Under the pieces are notes generated by a model. That model searched no databases. It worked only from the letters and a program-made list of their open reading frames with translations, and had not been told where the DNA came from. From an uncultured Anaerolineae bacterium (GTDB taxonomy: Bacteria > Chloroflexota > Anaerolineae > Anaerolineales > Villigracilaceae), in contig CAINXK010000013.1 of assembly GCA_903854805.1 (NCBI GenBank), positions 16,411 to 80,410 of the forward strand: a stretch of 64,000 nt of DNA, given 5' to 3'. Made by a program: the position numbers and the translations under genes. Positions 26,215 to 33,962 of this stretch are shown here, piece after piece. Numbering within the stretch: the first letter of the stretch is position 1; each line of letters starts with the position of its first letter.

Positions 26215-27855
26215 ATGAAAATTCAACCGGTTGCCCGTCACTCACTGGCCGAGGCCGTGGCAGGAAAAATAGCCAGCACATTATTAGATGGAAGCCTGAA
26301 ACCTGGAGCTCAACTGCCCCCAGAAAGAGAATTAATCAGCCAATTGGAAATCAGCCGGGCTACACTGCGCGAAGCACTCAAGGCCCTGGAAGAAAATCAG
26401 TTGATCGAATCCCGGCCAGGGGTTGGATGGTTCGCATGTGCTATCAGCGCAAAGAATGTCTCGCAAGCACACGAACTGGCTCGCGAAGTGGCAACACATC
26501 CAGCTCAGCGCAAAGCCGGGGATGAGCCCAAAACTGGGCCGCGCCGTGTGCCAATTGCGCCCGAAAAACCGATCCACATTCCCAACCTGCGTACCGATCG
26601 CCTCGGTACCTTTGAATTTATTTCCTGGTGGGAACGCGATAAGGTTGCAGATGCAAAAGTGATGGTGGTGGGAGCTGGAGCCCTTGGAAATGAAGTCATC
26701 AAGAACCTGGCACTGATGGGCATTGGAAATATTTTTATTGTTGACTTTGACACTATTGAAGCCGCCAACCTGAGCCGCTCGGTGCTCTTCCGCGAATCAG
26801 ACAATCAGCGCAGCAAAGCAGAAGTGGCGGCAGCGCGAGCAAAATCAATCAACCCACAATTAAATGTGCAGTACCTAAACGGTGATATCACATCCGGACT
26901 GGGATTAGGAGTCATCCGAAGAATGGATGTTGTGATTGGCTGCCTGGATAATCGCGAAGCCCGATTGGCAGTCAACCGCTTCTGTTATTGGATGAACAAA
27001 CCCTGGGTCGATGGAGCCATTCAAGAACTGCTGGGCCTCGCGCGCGTCTTTGTCCCCGGAAAAGGCGCCTGCTACGAATGCACTCTGACAGAAGCAGCCA
27101 TCCGCGATCTCTCACTGCGCTATTCCTGCCCACTGCTGGCCCGCCAGAACATTCTGCTCGGCAAAGTTCCGACCACTCCAACGATTGCTTCGATCATTGG
27201 TGGCATCCAATCCCAGGAGGCCCTCAAACTGATCCATTCAATGCCGGTGGATGCAGGGAAGGTCACACATTATAACGGGCTGAACAATGAGATGCACACC
27301 ACCGCCTATGTGCCCCGCGAAGACTGCGAGAGCCATTGGACCTATGGTGAGATTATCGAACTGCCCGCCCGCGCCGAAAGCACAACCCTTGAAGACCTGC
27401 TGCGCATCGTTCGGGCAGATCTCGGGCCGCAAGCAATCATCGAATTGGACCAGGAGCTTTTGACCTCACTAGATTGCCCGGTCTGCCATACCAGCGAGCA
27501 AATTTTTCTTCCATTAAGTGAGGTTAGTTTTGAAGAAGGCCATTGTGCTGTCTGCGGCACATTGCGTGACACAGTGCTTACCCACTCAATTACCGGCGGA
27601 GAAAATTTTCTGCACCGCACCCTGGCGAGCATTGGCGTTCCGTCCTTGCATATTCTGCGCGCCAATAATGGAGAAGAGTATCGCTTTTACGAATTAACCG
27701 GCGACCTTTCTGATGCGCTGCACTTCAAGCATTTTACAAAAACCGAAGAACTGGCTTCCGGGCCTGCACGCGGACGTATCCGCATCAAAGGTGATTTACA
27801 ACCATCAGACACACTCCACATCAAGGTTCACGGGCGCGTAAAACTGCGCAATTAG
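26215..27855 (+). CDS. E1-like ubiquitin-activating enzyme fused to a GntR-type HTH
   Basis: 546 residues with CAGGAG before the ATG. Residues 1-75 are a winged HTH of the GntR family (LPPERELISQLEISRATLRE, then ALEENQLIESRPGVGWF). Residues 125-340 are a ThiF/E1 adenylation domain: nucleotide loop GAGALG at 153-158, acidic Asp177, ANLSRSVLF at about 184-192 (the Arg-finger region), Lys201, and CLDNREAR at 243-250. CYEC (286-289) then YSCP places Cys305 where UBA3/UBA2-type E1 enzymes have the catalytic Cys (ECTL..C). The C-terminal part has CPVC (421) and CAVC (444), a likely zinc site. It should adenylate the C-terminal Gly of the ubiquitin-like protein and pass it to the E2. DNA-binding fused to E1 is unusual. 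Confidence 0.92.
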   Translation: MKIQPVARHSLAEAVAGKIASTLLDGSLKPGAQLPPERELISQLEISRATLREALKALEENQLIESRPGVGWFACAISAKNVSQAHELAREVATHPAQRKAGDEPKTGPRRVPIAPEKPIHIPNLRTDRLGTFEFISWWERDKVADAKVMVVGAGALGNEVIKNLALMGIGNIFIVDFDTIEAANLSRSVLFRESDNQRSKAEVAAARAKSINPQLNVQYLNGDITSGLGLGVIRRMDVVIGCLDNREARLAVNRFCYWMNKPWVDGAIQELLGLARVFVPGKGACYECTLTEAAIRDLSLRYSCPLLARQNILLGKVPTTPTIASIIGGIQSQEALKLIHSMPVDAGKVTHYNGLNNEMHTTAYVPREDCESHWTYGEIIELPARAESTTLEDLLRIVRADLGPQAIIELDQELLTSLDCPVCHTSEQIFLPLSEVSFEEGHCAVCGTLRDTVLTHSITGGENFLHRTLASIGVPSLHILRANNGEEYRFYELTGDLSDALHFKHFTKTEELASGPARGRIRIKGDLQPSDTLHIKVHGRVKLRN

Positions 27856-27858
27856 AAA

Positions 27859-28695
27859 ATGGCAGTACGGACAACCACGATGAGCGACTCGAGCGTACAA
27901 CCAGCTTTACCTTTGCGATCTGAATTTCCACGCAAAGTAACCTTGCTATTTTTGCTCATCACCGATACGGCCGTCGGCATATTCTTTTTATTCAGGTTCA
28001 GACCTGAAACCCACCTGCTGGTGCGCCTGATCTTTGCAGATTTGGTCATCGGCATCGTGGCTGGGTTTGCAGCCCGGATCTTATTTCGAAGACGAGCCTG
28101 GTTTATCCGCTTTATCTCAGCGGCAGCAGCTGTGATCATCGGGCTACTCATCTTGGGAGTTCTGACAAGATTCCGACTGGGTTTTGGCCCTCTCTATTTC
28201 TGGCGTAACACCATCGATTGGTCTGGCCTGGCACATATCACCCTTGGCTTAAACTGCATGCTGCTGGCAATGCAGGCATGGTCAAAACCAAGGCAGGCAA
28301 GGACAAATCAAAGTTCAGCAACGCCAGGCACAGCTACACCAGCCCCAGCACAGGTTCACTCACGGACAAGACCAAAACGGAAAAGGACAAAATCAGCGCT
28401 TTCCAGTGGGACGCCTTCCAACAATGAAACCACCCGGACAGAGCATCGCGCAAAACCTATTATTACCAGGAAGCGAAACGCAAAAACAGAAAGCAAATCA
28501 GTTCCCAATCTTTTTCACCGCAAGCCGCAAGTCCGCTTATCACTGGTCGAGAAACACCTTTGCCCGTACTGTCTGGAGCCTGTTGTTCAAAAAGATCCGC
28601 GCGGGATCGTGGAATGTGACATCTGCCACACCCTGCACCACGGAGATTGTTGGGCCATTGCCGGATACTGCCAGGTGCCGCACTATACAGCCTAA
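27859..28695 (+). CDS. Membrane RING-type protein, probable E3 ligase
   Basis: 278 residues, starting 3 bases after the E1 stop. Four hydrophobic segments (about 28-47, 53-75, 82-103, 124-141) are followed by a basic, low-complexity linker (about 142-225) and a C-terminal binuclear treble clef: C235-x2-C238, C253-x2-C256, H260/H261 with C264, then C271 and H275. This matches the bacterial RING families that comparative genomics has linked to ubiquitin-like genes. It would hold the E2 at the membrane and give substrate choice. A structural RING without ligase activity is possible. The ATG at 27880 is an alternative start. Confidence 0.85.
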   Translation: MAVRTTTMSDSSVQPALPLRSEFPRKVTLLFLLITDTAVGIFFLFRFRPETHLLVRLIFADLVIGIVAGFAARILFRRRAWFIRFISAAAAVIIGLLILGVLTRFRLGFGPLYFWRNTIDWSGLAHITLGLNCMLLAMQAWSKPRQARTNQSSATPGTATPAPAQVHSRTRPKRKRTKSALSSGTPSNNETTRTEHRAKPIITRKRNAKTESKSVPNLFHRKPQVRLSLVEKHLCPYCLEPVVQKDPRGIVECDICHTLHHGDCWAIAGYCQVPHYTA

Positions 28696-28723
28696 GTCAT
28701 TGTTTTAGCAACAAGGAGAGAGC

Positions 28724-29569
28724 ATGCCCGATTTAAATATCACCATCATTCTACCCAGCGGCGGCGCCCGCAATGCCGATATCCCCGACGATGTCGCCAT
28801 CCACGATCTGATGACCGAACTGGCCTCACTACTGCAGCTCCCAACGGTCGGCCCGGATGGTCGCCCTATGGGTTATCGCCTGGACAGCAAAGGCCTGGGC
28901 CGCGAACTGAAAGAGACAGAGACGCTATCCTCGGCTGGAGTGCCCAATAACGACCGTCTGATGCTTACGGCCGATATCACTGCCGGTGGTGTTGACCTGA
29001 ACCAGAGCCCAAGAATTCGGCGATTACGCGCAGACGCAGAGCTAATGCGTGAATTGGCTGCCCGCAGCGACCTGATCTCCTTCACCGCGCAATCCCCGCA
29101 ACCCAACGTTCCGCCAGATAGATATATCATAACCTTCAAATGCAAAAGTATCGTCGGAGTGGATCTACTCGGAAAACCAAAATACAGCGAACATCACCAG
29201 GTTGAGATCTATCTGCATAACCAGTACCCTCAACGTTGGCCTGGGATGAAATGGATGACACCCATCTGGCATCCCAATATTAACCATTTGAATGGGACAG
29301 TCTGCATCGATGCCGCCTGGTGGACAGCCAGCCGCTCGCTCGACCGGCTCGTGATTATGCTGGGTGAAATGCTCCAATGGAAAAACTTCCACGATGACCC
29401 AACCAAACCTCCTTTTCCCTGGGACGCGGATGCTGCGCGCTGGTCACGTGAATATCGCAAGAAAAATCCTGATGCTTTTCCTCTGGATAAACGCGAACTG
29501 CTGCGACCAGAACGAATCAAGATTATCGAAGAAGCCGCAAAACCCAGGCCAAAAATTCACCTCAAATGA
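28724..29569 (+). CDS. Ubiquitin-like domain fused to an E2-like conjugating enzyme
   Basis: 281 residues with AAGGAGAG before the ATG. Residues 1-89 are a beta-grasp domain close to the free ubiquitin-like protein encoded downstream (58 of 83 aligned residues identical, counted by eye without gaps). From about 95 to 245 the protein is a canonical UBC fold: the YP of the beta-meander (168-169), HPN at 183-185, catalytic Cys194 in GTVCID, then a Trp pair and LVIMLGEMLQWKNFHDDP. All residues expected of an active E2 are present. The fused copy ends ITAGGVDL, so it cannot be released as a free C-terminal Gly without cleavage; it may act as a built-in non-covalent partner. Confidence 0.93.
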   Translation: MPDLNITIILPSGGARNADIPDDVAIHDLMTELASLLQLPTVGPDGRPMGYRLDSKGLGRELKETETLSSAGVPNNDRLMLTADITAGGVDLNQSPRIRRLRADAELMRELAARSDLISFTAQSPQPNVPPDRYIITFKCKSIVGVDLLGKPKYSEHHQVEIYLHNQYPQRWPGMKWMTPIWHPNINHLNGTVCIDAAWWTASRSLDRLVIMLGEMLQWKNFHDDPTKPPFPWDADAARWSREYRKKNPDAFPLDKRELLRPERIKIIEEAAKPRPKIHLK

Positions 29570-29702
29570 TATCTTCCGCTGCTGCATGTTGTACATGCAC
29601 AGAATATTATTCCAGGACTGAACCCAGTCCTTCTCATCCCGCCTGACCCCATTTTCATCGAGGGTCAGCCAGCGGGGCCCATAGAAAAAGGAGAAATAAA
29701 CC
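29570..29702 (+). other. Structured intercistronic region between E2 and Ubl genes
   Basis: 133 bases with three separate hairpins: TGCATGT / ACATGCA (29583-29599), AGGACT / AGTCCT (29614-29631) and CTGACCC / GGGTCAG (29643-29668). None has a T run. It may stabilise or process the downstream message so that the ubiquitin-like protein is made in excess. Confidence 0.5.
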
Positions 29703-29969
29703 ATGTCAGACACACCTGTAACAATCGTACTTCCTTCTGGTGGCAGCCGAAACGCAGAAATCCCCAACGACGTACCCGTAAAAGAGTTGCTCCCTGAGCT
29801 AACCACCTCGCTCGAGCTGCCAACCACGGGCCCAGATGGGCGACCAGTATCCTACCGGTTGGACAGCAAAGCATTAGGTCGTGAGCTTAAAGAAGTTGAA
29901 ACCCTCTCGCAGGCCGGCGTACCCGAAGGGGACCGGCTGATGATGACTGCTGATGTAACTGCCGGGTAG
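29703..29969 (+). CDS. Free ubiquitin-like protein
   Basis: 88 residues with AAGGAG before the ATG. The beta-grasp pattern is clear: VTIVLPSGGSRNAEIPNDVP as the first hairpin, a helix (VKELLPELTTSLELP), then YRLDSKALGRELKEVETL and a final GDRLMMTADV strand. It belongs near the YukD/EsaB-like ubiquitin fold. The last residues are TAG, with a single C-terminal Gly, exactly at the position of Gly88 in the E2-fused copy. No residue follows the Gly, so it would need no maturation before E1 activation. It is the expected modifier of this operon. Confidence 0.9.
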   Translation: MSDTPVTIVLPSGGSRNAEIPNDVPVKELLPELTTSLELPTTGPDGRPVSYRLDSKALGRELKEVETLSQAGVPEGDRLMMTADVTAG

Positions 29970-30033
29970 CTCATCCAGCCCACCTACCCCCAGCTTTTCG
30001 GGGCGGTCAGATCCGGGATCCATTCAACACTTG

Positions 30034-30073
30034 CCTCTCACCTGCGGTCATTACCAGGCCGCAGGGAGAGGGG
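30034..30073 (+). repeat. Intercistronic hairpin
   Basis: Arms CCTCTCACCTGCGG and CCGCAGGGAGAGG pair with one bulged base, between the ubiquitin-like and JAMM genes. It may be an attenuator or a processing site. Confidence 0.5.
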
Positions 30074-30097
30074 TAAGCATAAAGCACACGAGCACAT

Positions 30098-30751
30098 ATG
30101 AAGCCCAAACATTCCATCCGAATCCAACCTATAGAAGTTCAGAAACCAAACCCGGCGCCCATGCCCATCGAGACGGCTCAGCATTGGCGTTCTCCTTTCG
30201 ACGGAAATGGATTGGCAACAGCGGTAAAGGTCTTTGTGACCCAGCCAGCTTACGCGATCATGTGTGTCCACGCCAGTGGCGATATGGAACAAGAGACAGG
30301 CGGCATGCTGGTAGGACAGTGGTGCGCGGATATTGATACAAACGAAGAGTTTATTGTTGTCGAGCACGCTCTTCCGGCCCGTTATACCCGCCAGGGAAGT
30401 GTTTATTTAACCTTTACACAAGATACGATCGTAACAATACACGACGAAATCGAAAAACGCTATCCGGGCAAACAGATTGTCGGTTGGTATCATACCCACC
30501 CCAAAATGGGCATTTTTCTCTCGCATTATGACACCTGGCTGCACAGCAATTTTTTCCCTGAACCCTGGCAGGTGGCACTGGTGATCGAACCGCACAAAAA
30601 GCTGGGCGGTTTGTTTATCCGCCAGACCAACGGTGAGTTTGATCCTTCGCGTTATTTCGGGTTTTATGAATTAGAAGATAACCCCCAATGGAGTATCGTA
30701 CATTGGAACAATTTACACCGCAGTTTTGAAAACACCCATGAAGGAGGCTAG
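30098..30751 (+). CDS. JAB/MPN-domain (JAMM) deconjugating peptidase
   Basis: 217 residues. The JAMM metal site is complete: Glu66 in QETGGMLVG, then H132-x-H134-x7-S142-x2-D145 (YHTHPKMGIFLSHYD). These residues bind zinc and cut isopeptide or peptide bonds after a C-terminal Gly, as in Rpn11. Since the free modifier already ends in Gly, its main job is probably removal of the modifier from targets, or cutting after the Gly-Gly inside the E2 fusion. The start ATG has no strong ribosome binding site. The gene is 6 bases before the FHA gene. Confidence 0.92.
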   Translation: MKPKHSIRIQPIEVQKPNPAPMPIETAQHWRSPFDGNGLATAVKVFVTQPAYAIMCVHASGDMEQETGGMLVGQWCADIDTNEEFIVVEHALPARYTRQGSVYLTFTQDTIVTIHDEIEKRYPGKQIVGWYHTHPKMGIFLSHYDTWLHSNFFPEPWQVALVIEPHKKLGGLFIRQTNGEFDPSRYFGFYELEDNPQWSIVHWNNLHRSFENTHEGG

Positions 30752-30757
30752 TATTTT

Positions 30758-31618
30758 ATGAACAGACGCATGCGAACCTATTATTACGCAGTTTTGGGCG
30801 CAATTGGTGGCCTGGTTGGCTGGAAGGTCAGTGATCTTTTAGGACTTTCCTTTGTCTCCAACATATATCTAAGTGAGGCAATCGTTGGCGCGCTGATCGG
30901 GCTGAGCATTGGCTTTTTCATCGGTATCACCGAAGGCGCACTGACTCGCAACCCTGTACAGGCGGGAAAATCCGGACTGACGAGCGGCGTACTTGGCCTG
31001 ATTGCCGGAGCCATTGGGCTGCCCCTCAGCGAACTTCTTTTTCAGGGCGTAGGCGCTGGCTGGATCGGCCGCATGTTAGGCTGGGGCATCTTTGGCTTGC
31101 TGATCGGGCTGGCCGAAGGAGTGCTCGGAAAAAACCAGGCCTGGAAAGGTATGTTGGGCGGTCTGCTAGGCGGCGCATTGGGGGGTCTCCTACTGGAAAG
31201 TACCCATACCTGGCTCAAAGATCCGCTGATTGGAAAGGTGGTCGGGCTCATCCTGCTCGGGGCTTCTACCGGGGCTTTTATCTCATTGATCGTAGTGCTG
31301 CTTTCAAAAGCCTGGTTGGAAGTTGCGTCGGGCAAACTAAAGGGCACGGAATTCATTCTGGATAAGTTCATGAAACAAGGCGGCCCAGCCATCGCGATTG
31401 GAAGCTCGGCACTTAAATCTGAGATCGTCTTTCCAGATCCGGATATTGCCCCACAGCACGCCATGCTCACCAGTGATGGACTCGTTTTCTCCCTCAAAGA
31501 CATGAGCATGAACGGTACCTTTATCAACAATAAACGTATTGAGCGCTCCCAACTCTCCAACGGTCAGCGCATCCGCATGGGAAACACCGAGTTGGTTTAC
31601 CACGAAAAGAGGTCCTAA
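30758..31618 (+). CDS. Multi-pass membrane protein with C-terminal FHA domain
   Basis: 286 residues with GGAGG 8 bases upstream. The first 190 residues are hydrophobic and Gly-rich (GIFGLLIGLAEGVLG, GMLGGLLGGALGGLL), probably packed glycine-zipper helices. Residues 210-283 form an FHA domain: the phosphopeptide loop IGSSALKSEIVF, PQHAM and MNGTFINNKRI with the conserved Asn. FHA domains bind phosphothreonine. It could bring phosphorylated targets to the membrane near the RING protein, using the kinase encoded just downstream. It overlaps the VWA gene by one base. Confidence 0.85.
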   Translation: MNRRMRTYYYAVLGAIGGLVGWKVSDLLGLSFVSNIYLSEAIVGALIGLSIGFFIGITEGALTRNPVQAGKSGLTSGVLGLIAGAIGLPLSELLFQGVGAGWIGRMLGWGIFGLLIGLAEGVLGKNQAWKGMLGGLLGGALGGLLLESTHTWLKDPLIGKVVGLILLGASTGAFISLIVVLLSKAWLEVASGKLKGTEFILDKFMKQGGPAIAIGSSALKSEIVFPDPDIAPQHAMLTSDGLVFSLKDMSMNGTFINNKRIERSQLSNGQRIRMGNTELVYHEKRS

Positions 31619-32745
31619 TGAACTCAACAATTCGACGATCATGCCAGGCTCTCACGATCCTGTTCGTAACTTTGATGGCAATCTCCCCGGTGGTATCTGT
31701 CAGGGCACAGGATGATACCCAGATTCGAATTACCCAGGTTGATAACTCAAAATTTCCTGAAGTCACAGTATATGTCTCGGTAACCAACGCGGCAGGGGAA
31801 CCGGTTGGCATCGACCCCAGCAAGATCCAGCTCTCTGAAAACGGAAAGCTGATGAATACCAAGGATGCTGGCGGCGCTGGAGAAATCGGCCCGCTGACAA
31901 CCCTGCTGGTAATCGATGTCTCAGGCAGCATGCTGCAGGCTGGCAAGCTGAACGGAGCCAAGGAAGCTGCCAGAGCCTACGTTGAACAAATGCGCCCAGG
32001 AGACCAGGCCGGCTTGGTGACCTTTAACACCGAGGTCAGGTATGTACAACCGCTAACCACAGACTTGAAAGAGTTAACCGCAGCAATTAACAAATTGAAT
32101 GCGTATGAAGATACGGCCATGTTTGATGCGCTTGCCCAGGGCACCCAGATACTGAAGGATGTTACCGGACGTAAAGCCATCATTGTTCTGACTGATGGGC
32201 TTGACAACGTCAGCAAAAATACACCAGATCAGGTCATCGAGGGCATTGGCCCAATCGGTTTATCAATTTCCACCATCGGCCTGGGAGACCCGAAGAAAAC
32301 GGGCGTAAACTCAGGGTTAGACGAAACTGGTCTGCGGACCTTCTCGGAACGGGCCGGAGGAATATATTCCTACGCCAACGATCCAGACACCTTGCAGGGC
32401 TTATATCAACTATATGCACGCGCCTTGCAAAGCGAATATCGTATCATATACACATCCCCAGCCACACTACGCGATGGCGCCAACCGTACCCTGAGCATTA
32501 ATCTGGACAGGGCAGGTGGTGTATCCAGCAGCAGCACACAAGTGGAATACAATCCGGGTGGGGTACTGCCAGAAGTGGCACAATCTGCCTCATGGCCCAT
32601 CTTTGGAGCCTTGCTTGCCGGACTGTTGGTGCTTTTATTCATTCCCTTCGCTCTCGGGAACCTGAAGAAACAGCCGGCCAACTCATCAGCAAGCCCAAAA
32701 TCTGGCCCGGCTCCAACAAAAAAGCCGAATATCAAGCTGAAATAA
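31618..32745 (+). CDS. Secreted VWA-domain protein with C-terminal anchor
   Basis: 375 residues. A signal peptide (about 1-30, ending SVRA-Q) is followed by a beta-rich domain, then a VWA domain (about 98-275) with an intact MIDAS: DVSGS, the Thr in DTAMFDA and Asp in VLTDGLDN. One membrane helix (about 325-345) and a short basic tail end the protein. VWA domains bind other proteins through a metal ion. It is translated from the previous gene's stop (TAATG), so it is tightly tied to the operon. Its ligand is unknown. Confidence 0.88.
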   Translation: MNSTIRRSCQALTILFVTLMAISPVVSVRAQDDTQIRITQVDNSKFPEVTVYVSVTNAAGEPVGIDPSKIQLSENGKLMNTKDAGGAGEIGPLTTLLVIDVSGSMLQAGKLNGAKEAARAYVEQMRPGDQAGLVTFNTEVRYVQPLTTDLKELTAAINKLNAYEDTAMFDALAQGTQILKDVTGRKAIIVLTDGLDNVSKNTPDQVIEGIGPIGLSISTIGLGDPKKTGVNSGLDETGLRTFSERAGGIYSYANDPDTLQGLYQLYARALQSEYRIIYTSPATLRDGANRTLSINLDRAGGVSSSSTQVEYNPGGVLPEVAQSASWPIFGALLAGLLVLLFIPFALGNLKKQPANSSASPKSGPAPTKKPNIKLK

Positions 32746-32820
32746 AGCCTGCCCGAACCCGCCGGACCACCTGACAAGGAACCGGCAACCCAGGACACAA
32801 AAATCAGAAGGACACACTCA

Positions 32821-32855
32821 TAGTAGAAACGCCCGCGAACCGGGCGTTTCTACTA
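32821..32855 (+). terminator. Stem-loop at the end of the operon
   Basis: A 15-bp perfect stem (32821-32835 and 32841-32855, arms starting TAGTAGAAACG) encloses a 5-base loop. There is no T run on the plus strand, so it may be a processing or partial termination point between the VWA and kinase genes. Confidence 0.55.
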
Positions 32856-32867
32856 TGAACGGGATGA

Positions 32868-32873
32868 TATAAT
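32868..32873 (+). promoter_or_regulatory. -10 box directly before the kinase gene
   Basis: TATAAT lies 9 bases before the ATG at 32883 and no Shine-Dalgarno is present, so the kinase may be expressed from a nearly leaderless message. I see no good -35. Confidence 0.45.
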
Positions 32874-32882
32874 TTCATCATA

Positions 32883-33962
32883 ATGGCTGAACCCGCCCTA
32901 CTAAACAACCGTTACCAACTGCTCGAACCGCTCGGCACAGGCGGAATGGCACAGGTATACCGTGCCCGCGACCTGATGCTGGAGCGGTATGTTGCTATTA
33001 AAATGCTGCGGGCGGATTATTCTGCAGACCCCACCGTGCAAATACGCTTCCGGCAGGAGGCCAAATCAGCCGCCAATCTTTCGCACCCCAATATCGTTAC
33101 CGTACATGATTTCGGTTTTGATCAGGGGAAATTATTCATCGTGATGGAACACATCCCCGGCACCAACCTGAAGGTTATGATCGACAACCTTGGCAAATTT
33201 GGGCCGGAGGACGCACTTCCAATCATTATCCAGGTTTGTGCCGGACTGGGATATGCACATCGGGCTGGAATTGTCCACTGCGATGTAAAACCACACAATA
33301 TTCTGATCACGCCAGACCGCCGGGTAAAGGTCACCGATTTCGGCATTGCCCGGGCGATTTCGGGGATCCACCCGGACGAGCACAACGATGTGGTTTGGGG
33401 ATCGCCGCTATACTTTTCGCCAGAACAGGCCTCCGGGCAAGCTCCATCGCCAGCATCAGATGTCTATTCTTTAGGCGTGGTCATGTATGAAATGCTCGCT
33501 GGACGTCCACCCTTTGTAGCAAAAACGCCAGAAACACTGGCGCGCCTGCACCGTGAAATGGCACCTCAGGCACCAAGTACGTTCAACCCACGGATCAAGC
33601 CAGAATTGGAACAGATCATACTGAAGGTACTCTCAAAAGAGCCTTCAGCACGATACCGAACCGCAGATCAGCTTGGGCGCGTTCTGACAACTTTCGGGCA
33701 ACACAGGCCCGCTGCACCTCGGTCCGTTGCTGCGGCGACCTCCAGCCCACGCCCCAGCGCCGCCACAGTGGCCGTCAGGCCCACCAATTCTCAGCCTATT
33801 CCAGTATTTTCAGAACCTGCGGCCGAACCTGAACCCTACGAAGAAGCAGAAGGAATGGATTGGATTTCCATCGGACTTGGACTGGTGGCACTGGCAGCTG
33901 TAGGCGGTCTGATACCCTTGTGGCTGGCCATATTCTTCCGTTGGAATAATGCGCTGCCCTAA
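32883..33962 (+). CDS. Membrane-anchored Ser/Thr protein kinase
   Basis: 359 residues. A complete Hanks-type domain fills 1-275: Gly-rich loop GTGGMAQVY (18-26), Lys40 in VAIKML, catalytic loop HCDVKPHNIL with Asp134 and Asn139 (HCD in place of HRD), DFG at 152-154 and SPEQ after the activation loop. A Pro/Ala linker leads to one membrane helix (about 333-352) with almost no outside domain. It follows the ubiquitin-like operon by 137 bases and could supply the phosphothreonine read by the FHA protein. Its stop TAA is followed by the rpe ATG. Confidence 0.95.
   Translation: MAEPALLNNRYQLLEPLGTGGMAQVYRARDLMLERYVAIKMLRADYSADPTVQIRFRQEAKSAANLSHPNIVTVHDFGFDQGKLFIVMEHIPGTNLKVMIDNLGKFGPEDALPIIIQVCAGLGYAHRAGIVHCDVKPHNILITPDRRVKVTDFGIARAISGIHPDEHNDVVWGSPLYFSPEQASGQAPSPASDVYSLGVVMYEMLAGRPPFVAKTPETLARLHREMAPQAPSTFNPRIKPELEQIILKVLSKEPSARYRTADQLGRVLTTFGQHRPAAPRSVAAATSSPRPSAATVAVRPTNSQPIPVFSEPAAEPEPYEEAEGMDWISIGLGLVALAAVGGLIPLWLAIFFRWNNALP

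Noticed and set aside
30740..30748. JAMM protein ends in Gly-Gly like a ubiquitin precursor
   Set aside because: The GGAGGC that encodes it is the ribosome binding site of the next gene, so the Gly-Gly is most likely a by-product.
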